NCBI GenBank assembly: GCA_016721425.1 | Contig: JADKID010000023.1 | Coordinates: 1-64,000 of the forward strand | Direction: 5' to 3' | DNA length: 64,000 nt | Source: Bryobacterales bacterium | Lineage (GTDB): Bacteria; Acidobacteriota; Terriglobia; Bryobacterales; Bryobacteraceae | Shown: positions 45,288 through 54,409 of the stretch, piece after piece | How positions within the stretch are numbered: the stretch's first letter is position 1 | How the letters are laid out: every line of letters starts with the position of its first letter | The notes under the pieces: generated by a model | What the model was told of the DNA's origin: nothing | Seen by the model: only the letters and a program-made list of their open reading frames with translations | Database searches by the model: none | Program-made: the position numbers and the translations under genes

Positions 45288-45953
45288 ATGGCTACCAGAC
45301 CCTTTGCTTTTCTTGCCCGGCGAGAGTTTCAGATCATCACTGCGGTGTTGCTTCTGCAGGCCGCGGCGCTGTACGGTATTTCGCGCAAGGAAATCACGCC
45401 TGTAAAGCCGCCGTTGCGGCAGATTGCGGACGAGTTTTCTGGCGGTTGGGTCAAGGTGCAGGAGGGCGTGGTTGAGCAGGAAGTGAAGGACGTTCTGCAG
45501 GCGGACGATCTGCTCAGTCGGACCTATGCCTCCCCGGGTAAGGGAGTGGTTAGTTTCTTCATTGCCGCCTTTGAGACGCAGCGCGATGGCAAAGCGCCAC
45601 ACTCTCCCAAGAACTGCCTTCCGGGCGCGGGTTGGATGCCGTTGATTTTCGATCGCCCGGAGATCGCGATTCCTGGTGAGGCCCAGCCCATCTCCATCAA
45701 CCGTTACGTCATCCAGAAGGGCAGCAGCCAATCCATCGTTCTGTATTGGTATCAATCACACAACCGCGTTGTCGCCAGCGAATACGCCGCAAAACTCTAT
45801 CTGGTTCTCGATGCGATCCGCTATAACCGCTCCGATACCGCCCTGGTCCGGGTAGTAGCGGACGCTTCCGACGGAAACACCGAAGAGGCTACCGGGAGGG
45901 CTCTGGATTTCGTCAGGGCGAGCTACCCGCAAATCAAGCCATACATGCCCTGA
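45288..45953 (+). CDS. epsI: Exosortase-associated protein EpsI (DUF3485)
   Basis: A 221-residue protein with one N-terminal membrane segment (FQIITAVLLLQAAALYGI) and a periplasmic domain. The diagnostic EpsI motif HSPKNCLPGAGWMP is present. VLYWYQSHNRVVASEYAAKL follows, also typical. EpsI accompanies exosortases as a separate or C-terminal domain; its catalytic role is not established. Here the gene is about 28 kb from the exosortase gene and follows galU. ATG 45288 is the first start before the membrane segment. A weak -10 (TATACT, 45258-45263) lies upstream. Confidence 0.9.
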   Translation: MATRPFAFLARREFQIITAVLLLQAAALYGISRKEITPVKPPLRQIADEFSGGWVKVQEGVVEQEVKDVLQADDLLSRTYASPGKGVVSFFIAAFETQRDGKAPHSPKNCLPGAGWMPLIFDRPEIAIPGEAQPISINRYVIQKGSSQSIVLYWYQSHNRVVASEYAAKLYLVLDAIRYNRSDTALVRVVADASDGNTEEATGRALDFVRASYPQIKPYMP

Positions 45954-45973
45954 CCGCGGGTGGCCTCGCGGCG

Positions 45974-47305
45974 CTACAGCCGGTGGATCTTGTCGGATTG
46001 AATCCCCTTCAACGCGTTGCGCGTGTCGACGATCAGGCGCGCTTTCTCTACCACTGCGGTGTAATCCAGGGCGGAGTGGTTGGTGATGATCACCACGCAA
46101 TCGGCCGCGGCCAGCGTCTCATCGCTGTTGTCGCTTGTGAAGGTCTTCCCCTCCAGCACCAGCGAAGCGACGAAAGGATCGCTGTAAGTCACCCGAGCGC
46201 CGCGCTTTTCCAGCAGGTGGATGACATCGAGCGCGGGCGATTCCCGCATGTCGTCGATGTCCTTTTTGTACGCCACGCCGAGAATGTGTAGATGGGAACC
46301 GCGCAGAGGTTTGGTCACCTCATTGAGCACGTCCTGGATCTTATCGGTGACAAATTGCGGCATTTGGCCGTTGATGTAGCCAGCCAGTTCAATGAATCGC
46401 GCTTCGATGCCGGACTGCTTGGTCTTCCAGGAGAGATAGAACGGATCGATGGGAATGCAATGCCCGCCCAGGCCTGGCCCGGGATAGAACGGCATGAATC
46501 CAAACGGTTTGGTGGCCGCCGCGTCGATGATCTCCCAGACATCAATGTTCATGCGGTTGCACATGATTGCCAGCTCGTTCACTAGCGCGATGTTGATCAT
46601 GCGGAAGGTGTTTTCCAGCAGCTTCACCATCTCCGCCACGCGTGTGGAGCTCACTGGCACGACATGCTCCAGCGCCTGGCTATAGAACAGGGCGCCGATC
46701 TCGGTGCAGACCGGCGTGATGCCGCCCACGACCTTGGGAATATTCTTGGTCTGGAAGTGGGGGTTGCCGGGGTCCACCCGCTCCGGTGAGAAGCAGAGAA
46801 AGAAGTCCTGGCCCACCTTCAATCCAGTGGCTTCAAAGATCGGCAGCAGCAACTCATCGGTGGTGCCGGGATACGTGGTCGACTCCAGGATCACCAGGAT
46901 GCCGGGATGGGCGTGGTGCGCCACCGCTTGCGCGGCGGAGACCACATAGCTCATATCCGGGTCTTTCGTCTTGCGCAGCGGCGTGGGAACGGCAATGTTG
47001 ACGGTGTCGAGCGTGGCAATCGCGGCGAAATCCGTGGTTGCCGAAAGGCGTCCGGCCTCCACCAGCTCGCGAACCTCCTCGCCCGGTACGTCCTGTATGT
47101 AGCTGATTCCCTTGTTGAGGCTGTCTACTTTGGACTGCGAGACATCGATACCGACCACGGTGAAGCCTGCCTTGGCATATTCAACGGCCAGGGGGAGGCC
47201 CACATAACCCAGGCCAACGACGCAGACCCGTGCGGTTTTGGAGGAAATGCGTTGCTTCAACTCCTCTGGAGAGGTGGGGGGGGTGTATGTTGTTGTTGAG
47301 GGCAT
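45974..47305 (-). CDS. Nucleotide-sugar 6-dehydrogenase, WbpA/TviB-like
   Basis: About 443 residues from the ATG at 47305; a longer frame upstream runs antisense over the divergent gene and is rejected. NAD motif: RVCVVGLGYVGLPLAVEYAK. Then NIAVPTPLRKTKDPDMSYV, VILESTTYPGTTDELLLP, FFLCFSPERVDPGN and KLLENTFRMINIALVNELAI. The catalytic Cys is in GPGLGGHCIPIDPFYLSWK, and GVAYKKDIDDMRESPALDVI is near the C-terminus. The ERVDPGN/GGHCIPIDP set is typical of UDP-HexNAc 6-dehydrogenases (WbpA, TviB, WecC). It is a second oxidising enzyme besides the AlgD-like one at 22289. Confidence 0.9.
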   Translation of the reverse strand: MPSTTTYTPPTSPEELKQRISSKTARVCVVGLGYVGLPLAVEYAKAGFTVVGIDVSQSKVDSLNKGISYIQDVPGEEVRELVEAGRLSATTDFAAIATLDTVNIAVPTPLRKTKDPDMSYVVSAAQAVAHHAHPGILVILESTTYPGTTDELLLPIFEATGLKVGQDFFLCFSPERVDPGNPHFQTKNIPKVVGGITPVCTEIGALFYSQALEHVVPVSSTRVAEMVKLLENTFRMINIALVNELAIMCNRMNIDVWEIIDAAATKPFGFMPFYPGPGLGGHCIPIDPFYLSWKTKQSGIEARFIELAGYINGQMPQFVTDKIQDVLNEVTKPLRGSHLHILGVAYKKDIDDMRESPALDVIHLLEKRGARVTYSDPFVASLVLEGKTFTSDNSDETLAAADCVVIITNHSALDYTAVVEKARLIVDTRNALKGIQSDKIHRL

Positions 47306-47519
47306 ATAGAGATATGGGCGTTCCGGCCGCCACGAGTCATAGCATAGCAAGGTAGAGAAATGACGGCACATGGCGGAGCCGGCCATTCCCGAGCGCTGGA
47401 CGGAGATCAGCGGGGCTGGGGTGGGGGCGCTCAGGATGCGTCCGCCTGCCTGAAGTGGCATGATGAATTGGGGCGGTATGGCTCTAAACCCAATGTCCAC
47501 GAAGGTTGCGGATTCGATC

Positions 47520-48887
47520 ATGCGAAAACTTTTCCTGCTGGCCGGCGTAATGATGCTGGCTGCGAACGCCCAGTTCACCACCCCGCAAATATCGTCACCC
47601 ATGCTCCGCACGGGCCAGGATACGGCGGCTTCGGCCACCGAGGGGTTTCATCCCTGGCTGAGCATGAACGGGCTCTACCGCCGGGACGTGGACGGAACGA
47701 CACCCGGAGGGGCCGCGCATCAGTTCTACCCCAGTTTTGCCGGGGGCCTGTCCGGATGGAAGAGCTGGCAAAGACGGAAGTTGGCGGGTAGTTATTCCGG
47801 ATCGGGCACGCATCGCAGCAGCATTCTTGTGGGTCGCGACAATACCTGGACCCAGAGCCATACAGGGACCCTCCTGTACGAAGAACAGTTGAGCCGGCAA
47901 TGGTCCGTGGGCTTGTCCCAATTGGGCGGGATCACCTATGGCGGCTTTGGTTATGGCTCGGCGTTTGGCATGACTGGCGCGCCGGGGTTGACCAGCGGCT
48001 TGGGGCCCGGCATCAGCTCCGATCCAAACGCGTCGGGGCTGGGTAACTTTGCCGGCAATGGCGTGGTGGATGGTGAACTGCTTGTCAGCCAGACCAAGTT
48101 TTCCGTCAGTTCGGGCAGTGTCAACTACCGGGCCACGCAGCGGATGTCGCTTTCCGCGTCCGGGGGCGCGGCGCTAGTGCGGCGGGGCGGTCAGCAGTAT
48201 TCGCAGGACAACTTTCAGGGCTCCGGCAGGATTGCCTACCTGCTCAGCGAGCGGACGCAGATTGGCGGAGACTACACTTACGGCGCATACCGCTATCCCA
48301 ACCGGTTCGGCGGCATCAACAACCACAACGCGTCGCTCAGCCTGATGCTGCAACTGTCGCCGACAAGGACCATTTCCGGCAGCGGCGGCGCCGGAATCAT
48401 GAGTTCCGAATTCATCGGACAGGTGCCGATCGATCCGGCGCTGGCGGGCCTGCTGGGCGGTACATCGACGCTGGAGGTGATGAAGACCAGGTATATCATC
48501 CCCAGCTTCCAGGTCAGCTTCATCCAGGATCTGCCGAAAGGGAGTTTCACGGTCGGTGCGTCGCGAGGGTTCAACGCGGGCAACGGCATCCTGCTGGCCG
48601 GAGTGCGGGACTCGTTTATGACCGCTTATTCGCGCCCGCTGAATACGCGGATCGGTTTGACCGGGTCGGCCAGCTATCAGAGGCTTTCCGGCCGGATCGG
48701 CACCATCGGCGTGACGCAGAATATGCAGGGCGGTGTGATGATGAGCATCCGCATGGTGGGCTCGCTGAGTTTCACCGCGCAGGCGGGAGCGCGCTACCTG
48801 GCGGTGACGACGCAGCCGCGGCGCCGGGAAGTGCTCGCCGGTTTCGGCCTGGCCTGGATGCCCGGCGGCGCGCCCTTCACTTTCTAG
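47520..48887 (+). CDS. Outer-membrane beta-barrel-like protein
   Basis: 455 residues from ATG 47520. It has a signal peptide (KLFLLAGVMMLAANAQF), and the rest is rich in alternating strands with Gly/Ser/Thr. Examples are VSLSASGG-type strands, RIAYLLSERTQIGGDYTYGA and FTAQAGARYLAVTTQPRR. The last residue is Phe (PGGAPFTF), as in many outer-membrane barrel proteins. No POTRA, TonB or Wza motifs are seen. It could be a porin or export barrel for the polysaccharide, by position between a dehydrogenase and VanZ/YdcF genes; this is inference. Confidence 0.6.
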   Translation: MRKLFLLAGVMMLAANAQFTTPQISSPMLRTGQDTAASATEGFHPWLSMNGLYRRDVDGTTPGGAAHQFYPSFAGGLSGWKSWQRRKLAGSYSGSGTHRSSILVGRDNTWTQSHTGTLLYEEQLSRQWSVGLSQLGGITYGGFGYGSAFGMTGAPGLTSGLGPGISSDPNASGLGNFAGNGVVDGELLVSQTKFSVSSGSVNYRATQRMSLSASGGAALVRRGGQQYSQDNFQGSGRIAYLLSERTQIGGDYTYGAYRYPNRFGGINNHNASLSLMLQLSPTRTISGSGGAGIMSSEFIGQVPIDPALAGLLGGTSTLEVMKTRYIIPSFQVSFIQDLPKGSFTVGASRGFNAGNGILLAGVRDSFMTAYSRPLNTRIGLTGSASYQRLSGRIGTIGVTQNMQGGVMMSIRMVGSLSFTAQAGARYLAVTTQPRRREVLAGFGLAWMPGGAPFTF

Positions 48888-48986
48888 ATGGACAACACCG
48901 CCAGCGTGACGATCCCGGCGGCGGAGTGGAGTGCTGTCCACTGCCCCGTTCTGCCGGGGCATTGAAATCACTTCCGCGCGCCCCTC

Positions 48987-50159
48987 ATGCTGGTTCTCCT
49001 TGCCATCTTCGCCGTTCTGCTCCTGGCCGGATCGCTGTTTCCCTGGCGGTTCATGGCCGGACCGGATCTCGTTGTGGCGGTCTCCCACTTGCTCCACAGC
49101 TGGAAGGAATCGGTCCGGCAATCCAGCCTGCATGATGTCTTCGTCAATCTCGTCATTTACATCCCCATCGGTTTCACCGGATATCTCTGGACGGGGTGGC
49201 GCTCGGTAACGGCCCGCACCCTGTTGCCGTTGGCGGCCGGAGCGTGTCTGTCGTTTACGGTGGAGATCCTGCAGCACTATGTACGGGGCCGCTCACCCGG
49301 GCTGCTGGATTTGGTGTGCAATACGGCCAGTACGGCTTTGGGCCTCGCCCTGGCGGCGGTGTTCCGGGTTGTCCTGGAGTCGCGGCACATCCAGTGGCGG
49401 CGTCATTCCTCTATCCATCTCTCCTCTGCGTTGTTGCTATTAGCTCTGTGGGTATCGGCGCTGGGCTGGCCGCTGCACGCTTTTCCTCTGGGCATCATCA
49501 GCCGAGCTCGTGTATTGTTGCGGCCTCAGCCGTGGGACTGGCTGGATTTTCTTGGCGGTGTGGTGGTCTGGCTGGTGGCCGGCGCACTGCTGAGCGCGGT
49601 ATTGGGACCGCGGCCTACCCGATGGATGCTCCCCTTGCTGCTGCCGTCGCTCTACTTGCTGGCCCTGATATCGCCGGGGCACGTCTTCACGCGATCCAAT
49701 GCCTGCGGTGCGCTGACGGCCACGGTGTTGTTCTGCCTGTTGCCGGAGAGCCGGCGCCGTCCCGCTGTCTGGCTCGCCTGGGTCTGGCTGGCCTGGATCG
49801 CGCTTTCCGGCCTCAAACCGTTCACGCTGACAGCCGAGTCCATACCCTTCGCCTGGATTCCGTTCGAAGATATGTTCGGCTCCAACTGGATGGAGTCTAT
49901 TGGCGTGTTATTGCAGAAAACGTGGAGCTATGGCACCCTGTTTTGGCTTTTTGCGCACACACGCCTGAGTCGCCCGGTTTCACTCGCAATCACGACGCTG
50001 GCCCTCATCGCGGTTGAGATCGCGCAACGCTGGCTGCCCGGCCGCGCGCCCGGCCTCACGGACCCCGCCATCGGGCTTTTGGCCGCCGCCCTGTTGTGGT
50101 TGGTGGACCGCCGTTTCCGGGATGAGCCGGAGGCGCGCACCCTGGAGCGCGCGGGATAG
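48987..50159 (+). CDS. VanZ-like membrane protein
   Basis: A 390-residue protein with about ten hydrophobic segments in two VanZ-like halves. The first has LFPWRFMAGPDLVVAVSHLL, HDVFVNLVIYIPIGFTGYLW and FTVEILQHYVRGRSPGLLDL. The second has ITTLALIAVEIAQRWLPGRA and PGLTDPAIGLLAAALLWLVD near the C-terminus. The family includes VanZ of teicoplanin resistance, but many members sit in exopolysaccharide loci with unknown function. Its stop is 37 bases before the YdcF-like start, so they are probably cotranscribed. Confidence 0.75.
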   Translation: MLVLLAIFAVLLLAGSLFPWRFMAGPDLVVAVSHLLHSWKESVRQSSLHDVFVNLVIYIPIGFTGYLWTGWRSVTARTLLPLAAGACLSFTVEILQHYVRGRSPGLLDLVCNTASTALGLALAAVFRVVLESRHIQWRRHSSIHLSSALLLLALWVSALGWPLHAFPLGIISRARVLLRPQPWDWLDFLGGVVVWLVAGALLSAVLGPRPTRWMLPLLLPSLYLLALISPGHVFTRSNACGALTATVLFCLLPESRRRPAVWLAWVWLAWIALSGLKPFTLTAESIPFAWIPFEDMFGSNWMESIGVLLQKTWSYGTLFWLFAHTRLSRPVSLAITTLALIAVEIAQRWLPGRAPGLTDPAIGLLAAALLWLVDRRFRDEPEARTLERAG

Positions 50160-50196
50160 CTGGCGGCGCCTTCGCAATGCGCCATCATGGAACGAT

Positions 50197-50940
50197 ATGC
50201 AGTCGTTGAAATACGCCGCCTGGAACCACATGCTGCTCTTGCTGATGATGGCTTGGGCGTTGTGGCGGCAGCGCCGCAGCCCGGCGTGGGATGCGCGAGT
50301 GCTGCGCATGGTTTGGTTGGGCCTGTTTCTGGTGTCCTGGCAGCCGTTTTCAACGCTCCTGATGGGCGTGCTGGAGTGGCAATCGCCGGTCCGGCCGAAG
50401 ACGAATCCCGGGGTGCAGGCCATTGTCGTGCTCAGTGGCGGGCTGAATGTGATGGACCCGCCGGAGCCCAAGGTGGTGGGGGCTCTCAGCACGCAGACGC
50501 GCACGCTGCATGCGGCCTGGCTTTACCAGCATGGCTGGCGGTTGCCGGTGGTGGTCACTGGCGGCCATGTGGGCGGCAGCCAGTATTTTTCCGATGTGAT
50601 GGAGGGCATCCTGCTTCGGGAGGGCGTGCCGGCCGCGGACATCTGGAAAGAAAGCGCGGCTGAATCCACCGCCGACAGCGCCCGTCTTGTCGCCGCTCAA
50701 CTACACCCGCGGGGGATTCGCAAGATTTTGCTGGTGACGGAGGCTTATCACATGCCGCGCTCGGTGCTTCTGTTCCAGCGTGCGGGGTTTGAGGTGATTG
50801 CCTCTCCCTGCTCCTTCCGAACGCGCGATTTTGCGGGGAGCTGGCAAGACTGGCTGCTACTAGGCCCGAGATCGATGCAGATGTGCGAATCCGCCCTGCA
50901 CGAGTGGCTGGCGTTTGTGCGGGCGCGGGTGGCGGGGTAG
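50197..50940 (+). CDS. YdcF/ElyC-like DUF218 protein
   Basis: 247 residues from ATG 50197. There are two N-terminal membrane segments (HMLLLLMMAWAL, MVWLGLFLVSWQPFSTLL), then a DUF218 domain: GVQAIVVLSGGLNVM, LPVVVTGGHVGGSQYFSD, ESAAESTADSARLVAAQ and KILLVTEAYHMPRSVLLFQR. This matches ElyC/SanA/YdcF proteins linked to envelope and polysaccharide assembly. The catalytic function is not established. The frame is open upstream, but it reads antisense-like sequence over the VanZ gene. Confidence 0.8.
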   Translation: MQSLKYAAWNHMLLLLMMAWALWRQRRSPAWDARVLRMVWLGLFLVSWQPFSTLLMGVLEWQSPVRPKTNPGVQAIVVLSGGLNVMDPPEPKVVGALSTQTRTLHAAWLYQHGWRLPVVVTGGHVGGSQYFSDVMEGILLREGVPAADIWKESAAESTADSARLVAAQLHPRGIRKILLVTEAYHMPRSVLLFQRAGFEVIASPCSFRTRDFAGSWQDWLLLGPRSMQMCESALHEWLAFVRARVAG

Positions 50941-50944
50941 CGGC

Positions 50945-52408
50945 TCAGGCGGGGCGCAAGCCGGGGAGTTGGCGGGCCCACTGGCGGAGACGGGAGTCGA
51001 ACAGCAGTACGAGGGCGGAATAGACGCCCAGCACGGCGGCGGTGCGAGCGGCCAGGGATAGCAGCAGGCCGGGCGCCTGCACCATCTGCCCGGCAAAGGC
51101 GGCCACGGTTGCCGCGCCGACGTAGGTGAGGCAGCGGACCGGGGAGAGCCGCAGAGGCAGCAGGCGGTGAGAGTACCAACCGTAGAGGGCGGCCAGCACG
51201 ATGAAGCCGGCGGCGTTGGGGATGACGGCTCCGGCCAGACCCATGCCCGGCAGCATGATGTAGTTCAGCACGCACTTGACGCCAAACGCCACGGCCACAA
51301 GGCGGGCCATTTGCATGGTCTTTTTCTGCACCCAGAAGCCGGCGCTGAAGAAGACCGACGCCGCTAGAAACATATAGCCTGCCACCAGCGGGCCGAGCAT
51401 GGGTGCGGCGGGGGCGTACTTGGCGGAGTTCACAAAGATGATCAGTTCCCGGGCGGCGGCGAAGGTGACTGCGGTGACGGCGCAGGCAGCCAGCAGGAAT
51501 ACTTCGAACGTGAGGCCGACAAAACGGCCGGTAGCCTCCGGCCCTTCCCTGTGCCAGAGTTTCACATACATGGGGACGAGAGCCAGATTCAAGGGGATCT
51601 GGAGTGCTTCCTGGAGAATGATGGCGATGGCGCAGGCGGCGGCGTAGTAGCCGAGGGGCTCGGAGCCGAGGTAGTACTGCACGAAGGCGCGATCAGCTGA
51701 GCCCAGGAGGGTTTGCGAGAGCTCGGAGGCGGCCAGCGGCGCGGCGAATACCATGGCGCTGCGGAAGAGAGCCGGATCGAAACTGGCGATTGCCAGGCGC
51801 TGGCGCGGGATGTAGAAAACCAGTGCAATGGCAATGACGACGCTTTCGGCGACGATGAGGCCGAGCAGCAGGTTTTCCGGCCGGCTGCCGAGCAGAAACA
51901 CCATGCTGACGCCGATGATCAGCGAGAGCAGCCGTGTGAGGACGTCCAGCGCGTTGAATGCGAAGGTTTTTCCCTCGACCCGCAGGAATCCGAAAATGGG
52001 TGACGCGGTGGTGCGCACGAAAACGAGGCCGGAGGCAAACAGCAGCGCGCGGGCGATGTTGGGTGGAATCCAGTTGGACGTGGGCAGGGCGAAGAACAGG
52101 GCGCAGGCGATGGCACAGACGAGGCCGCCCAGCGTGGTCCCGAACAGGGCCGTGGAGTAGAGCCGGCGGAGGGAGTCCTCCGAATCAGAGGACTCTTCAT
52201 GGAAGCGCAGGATGGCGTTCTGCATGCCGAGTTTGGCGATGGCTACGGCGACCAGCGTGAAGCGTTGGGCGAGGTTGAGAACGCCGTAATCGGATACCGA
52301 GAAGAGCCGGGCGTAAACGGGGAAGGAGACAAACCCGATGAGAATGGCGAGGCCGCGGCCGGTGAGGTAGTGGGACGACTGTTTCAGCAGGGACTTGAGA
52401 TTGCTCAT
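50945..52408 (-). CDS. Polysaccharide flippase (Wzx-like, MOP superfamily)
   Basis: A 487-residue polytopic protein with 12-14 membrane segments. The N-terminus SSHYLTGRGLAILIGFVSFP and VYARLFSVSDYGVLNLAQ is typical of Wzx/RfbX flippases. ELSQTLLGSADRAFVQYYLG and KYAPAAPMLGPLVAGYMF are further MOP family segments. It would flip undecaprenyl-linked repeat units to the periplasm. It is translationally coupled (4-base overlap) to the acyl-CoA ligase and ACP genes, which implies an acylated or lipid-linked substrate. No Wzy polymerase is seen nearby. Confidence 0.88.
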   Translation of the reverse strand: MSNLKSLLKQSSHYLTGRGLAILIGFVSFPVYARLFSVSDYGVLNLAQRFTLVAVAIAKLGMQNAILRFHEESSDSEDSLRRLYSTALFGTTLGGLVCAIACALFFALPTSNWIPPNIARALLFASGLVFVRTTASPIFGFLRVEGKTFAFNALDVLTRLLSLIIGVSMVFLLGSRPENLLLGLIVAESVVIAIALVFYIPRQRLAIASFDPALFRSAMVFAAPLAASELSQTLLGSADRAFVQYYLGSEPLGYYAAACAIAIILQEALQIPLNLALVPMYVKLWHREGPEATGRFVGLTFEVFLLAACAVTAVTFAAARELIIFVNSAKYAPAAPMLGPLVAGYMFLAASVFFSAGFWVQKKTMQMARLVAVAFGVKCVLNYIMLPGMGLAGAVIPNAAGFIVLAALYGWYSHRLLPLRLSPVRCLTYVGAATVAAFAGQMVQAPGLLLSLAARTAAVLGVYSALVLLFDSRLRQWARQLPGLRPA

Positions 52409-53940
52409 GACGAGCTGCCTTCCAGGCCCTGATACTGTTCCCGCAGGATGTAGTATTTCTTCTTTCCGGAGGCGGTTCTAGGGATCTCCGGCACGTGAAG
52501 GATATAGCGCGGGAGCTTGTAGAGCGGCAGACGGCTCTGGCAGTGGGCGCGGATGGCCTCGGCGTCGAAGCGATCTGCCGGGCAGACGACGCAGACGGCG
52601 ATGGTCTCGCCGAAGAGGGTATCGGGCACGCCGATGGCGGCCACGTCCTCAATGCCGCCCATTTCAGCGATGACGTCTTCGATCTCGCCGGGGCTGATGC
52701 GATAAGAGGCCGATTTGATGAAGTCGGATTTGCGGCTAACGATGTAGAGGAAGCCGTCCTCGTCGCGCCGCGCCATGTCGCCGGTGTGCAGCCAGCCGCC
52801 GCGCAGAGCCTCGGCGGTACCGGCCGGATCGTTCCAGTAGCCGGCCATGATGTTGGCGCCGCGGGCGGTGAGCTCGCCGATCTCACCGGGAGCGGTTTCC
52901 TGGCCGTTGGGGCCGGCAACGCGGAGCTCCACGCCGGGAATCGCCTTCCCTATGGAGCCGAGGCGGGTTTCCAGCAACTCAGTCGGGAGATAGGATAGCC
53001 GGGCGGAGGCCTCGGTCTGCCCGTACATGATGACGATGCTGGTGGAGGGCATCACCTGGCGCAGCCGCTGGATGGTCTCCACGCGCATGCCTCCGCCGGC
53101 CTGGTTGATGTAGCGCAGGAAGCTCCAGTCTCGCTGGAGGAAGTTCGTCCTGTGCAGCAGGATGTAAAACGTGGCGGGCACGCCGGAAAAGCCGGTCGGT
53201 CGGACCTGCTGGAGGACCTCCACCACCTTGGCGGGAAAGGCGAAGCGGTTCTCGATGTAAATGCAGGCGCCGGCGGCGAGGTGGGTGAGCAGGATGGAGT
53301 TGCCGAAGGAGTGGAAGAAGGGCAGCACGGTGACGGTGCTATCCGCCTCGGTCATCTCCATGTACTCCACGATGGAGGCCGTATTGGCCAGCAGGTTGGC
53401 GTGCGTGAGCATGACGCCCTTGGGCCGGCCGGTGGTGCCGGAGGTGTAGAGAAGCAGGGCCAGGGCGTCTGGCTGCGGCTCCACCGGGCTGGCGGCGGCA
53501 GAGCTGTACCAGCGCCGGCGGTTGTCCTCGAAGGAGTTTTCCAGCGGTAGGAGGCAGGGCAGGGTAGAGGCCGGGTCCACTTTTGCCCGGGTGCGCTCGC
53601 GCAGGATGCAGCCGAGACCGGCGCAATCCGCCAGCACGACGGAGACGGCGGCGGCCGAGTTATCCGGATTCAAGGGAATGGCGGTTGCGCCCAGGGTGAG
53701 GACGGCAAACAGCGCAATGACGTAATCGAACGAATTTTCGATCAGGAGGACGACGCGGCTGCCGGGGCGCACTCCGGCGACGGAGAGATGTGCGGCGCAG
53801 GCTAGCACGCATTGGCGCAACTCGGCGTAGGTGAGTGAGCTTTCGAGTTGCCGAAGCGCGGTGCGCTCTGCCCAGGCAGGCGGATGAGACAACACCAGGG
53901 ACGCCAGATTGGAGGGCGGGAGTGACTCCGCGGCGGTCAC
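52405..53940 (-). CDS. AMP-forming acyl-CoA/acyl-ACP ligase, exosortase-A-locus type
   Basis: A 511-residue ANL-family ligase. Motifs are LLLYTSGTTGRPKGVMLTHA (AMP-binding), VLPFFHSFGNS, VIMYGQTEASARLSYLP, WLHTGDMARRDEDGFLYIV and IPRTASGKKKYYILREQY (catalytic Lys). It activates a carboxylic acid as acyl-AMP and loads it on CoA or an ACP. The ACP gene overlaps it at the 5' end, so acyl-ACP loading is likely. Similar ligases are regular members of exosortase-A loci. Acid substrate unknown. Confidence 0.9.
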   Translation of the reverse strand: MTAAESLPPSNLASLVLSHPPAWAERTALRQLESSLTYAELRQCVLACAAHLSVAGVRPGSRVVLLIENSFDYVIALFAVLTLGATAIPLNPDNSAAAVSVVLADCAGLGCILRERTRAKVDPASTLPCLLPLENSFEDNRRRWYSSAAASPVEPQPDALALLLYTSGTTGRPKGVMLTHANLLANTASIVEYMEMTEADSTVTVLPFFHSFGNSILLTHLAAGACIYIENRFAFPAKVVEVLQQVRPTGFSGVPATFYILLHRTNFLQRDWSFLRYINQAGGGMRVETIQRLRQVMPSTSIVIMYGQTEASARLSYLPTELLETRLGSIGKAIPGVELRVAGPNGQETAPGEIGELTARGANIMAGYWNDPAGTAEALRGGWLHTGDMARRDEDGFLYIVSRKSDFIKSASYRISPGEIEDVIAEMGGIEDVAAIGVPDTLFGETIAVCVVCPADRFDAEAIRAHCQSRLPLYKLPRYILHVPEIPRTASGKKKYYILREQYQGLEGSSS

Positions 53941-54185
53941 TCGTTAACGCCCTTGCTCTTCAGGTAGGCGGTAAGGGCGTCAATGGAATCGAGATTGTCG
54001 GGCGACAACTCCTCATCCTCAACGGTGATGTGGAAGTGTTTGTCGATCGCCTTGACCAGTTCCATCATGCCCAGAGAGTCGATGACTCCAGCGTCCAGCA
54101 GGGATTCGGAATCCCCGACAGGCAGAGCTTTGCCCCGGCACAACGTGTCCTGGACCAATTTGACGATGCTGTTTCGAAGGCTCAT
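53937..54185 (-). CDS. Acyl carrier protein (partner of the AMP-forming ligase)
   Basis: 82 residues from ATG 54185. The prosthetic-group site is DAGVIDSLGMMELVKAIDKH with Ser in DSL, followed by the acidic helix (FHITVEDEELSPDNLDSIDA). The length and motif are normal. The reading frame is open further upstream across the divergent promoter region but has no ACP features. It overlaps the ligase start by 4 bases. This is the second ACP of the locus, the first being at 15645-15893. Confidence 0.9.
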   Translation of the reverse strand: MSLRNSIVKLVQDTLCRGKALPVGDSESLLDAGVIDSLGMMELVKAIDKHFHITVEDEELSPDNLDSIDALTAYLKSKGVNE

Positions 54186-54409
54186 GGGTGGTGGCGCCGG
54201 TTGGCCGCAGGGGGCAGTGCCGGCAGGTGATAATCGACCCATTTTAGCACCGGGTGCGAGGGGGAACGGTATCACGGCGTGATACCACGGCACGTTGCCT
54301 GGCTCCTCTCCTGGTTCCCGGTGCGATGCCTGACTAGTACATAATGTATGACATAGGTCATGCCCGCGAGCCAACGCACTTCTGGGTCGAAGGCATCGGA
54401 GGAAAGTGG

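Noticed and set aside
47306..47638. A 111-residue N-terminal extension of the nucleotide-sugar dehydrogenase
   Set aside because: The extension has no family counterpart and lies across the divergent promoter and signal peptide of the next gene. The NAD motif begins shortly after the ATG at 47305.
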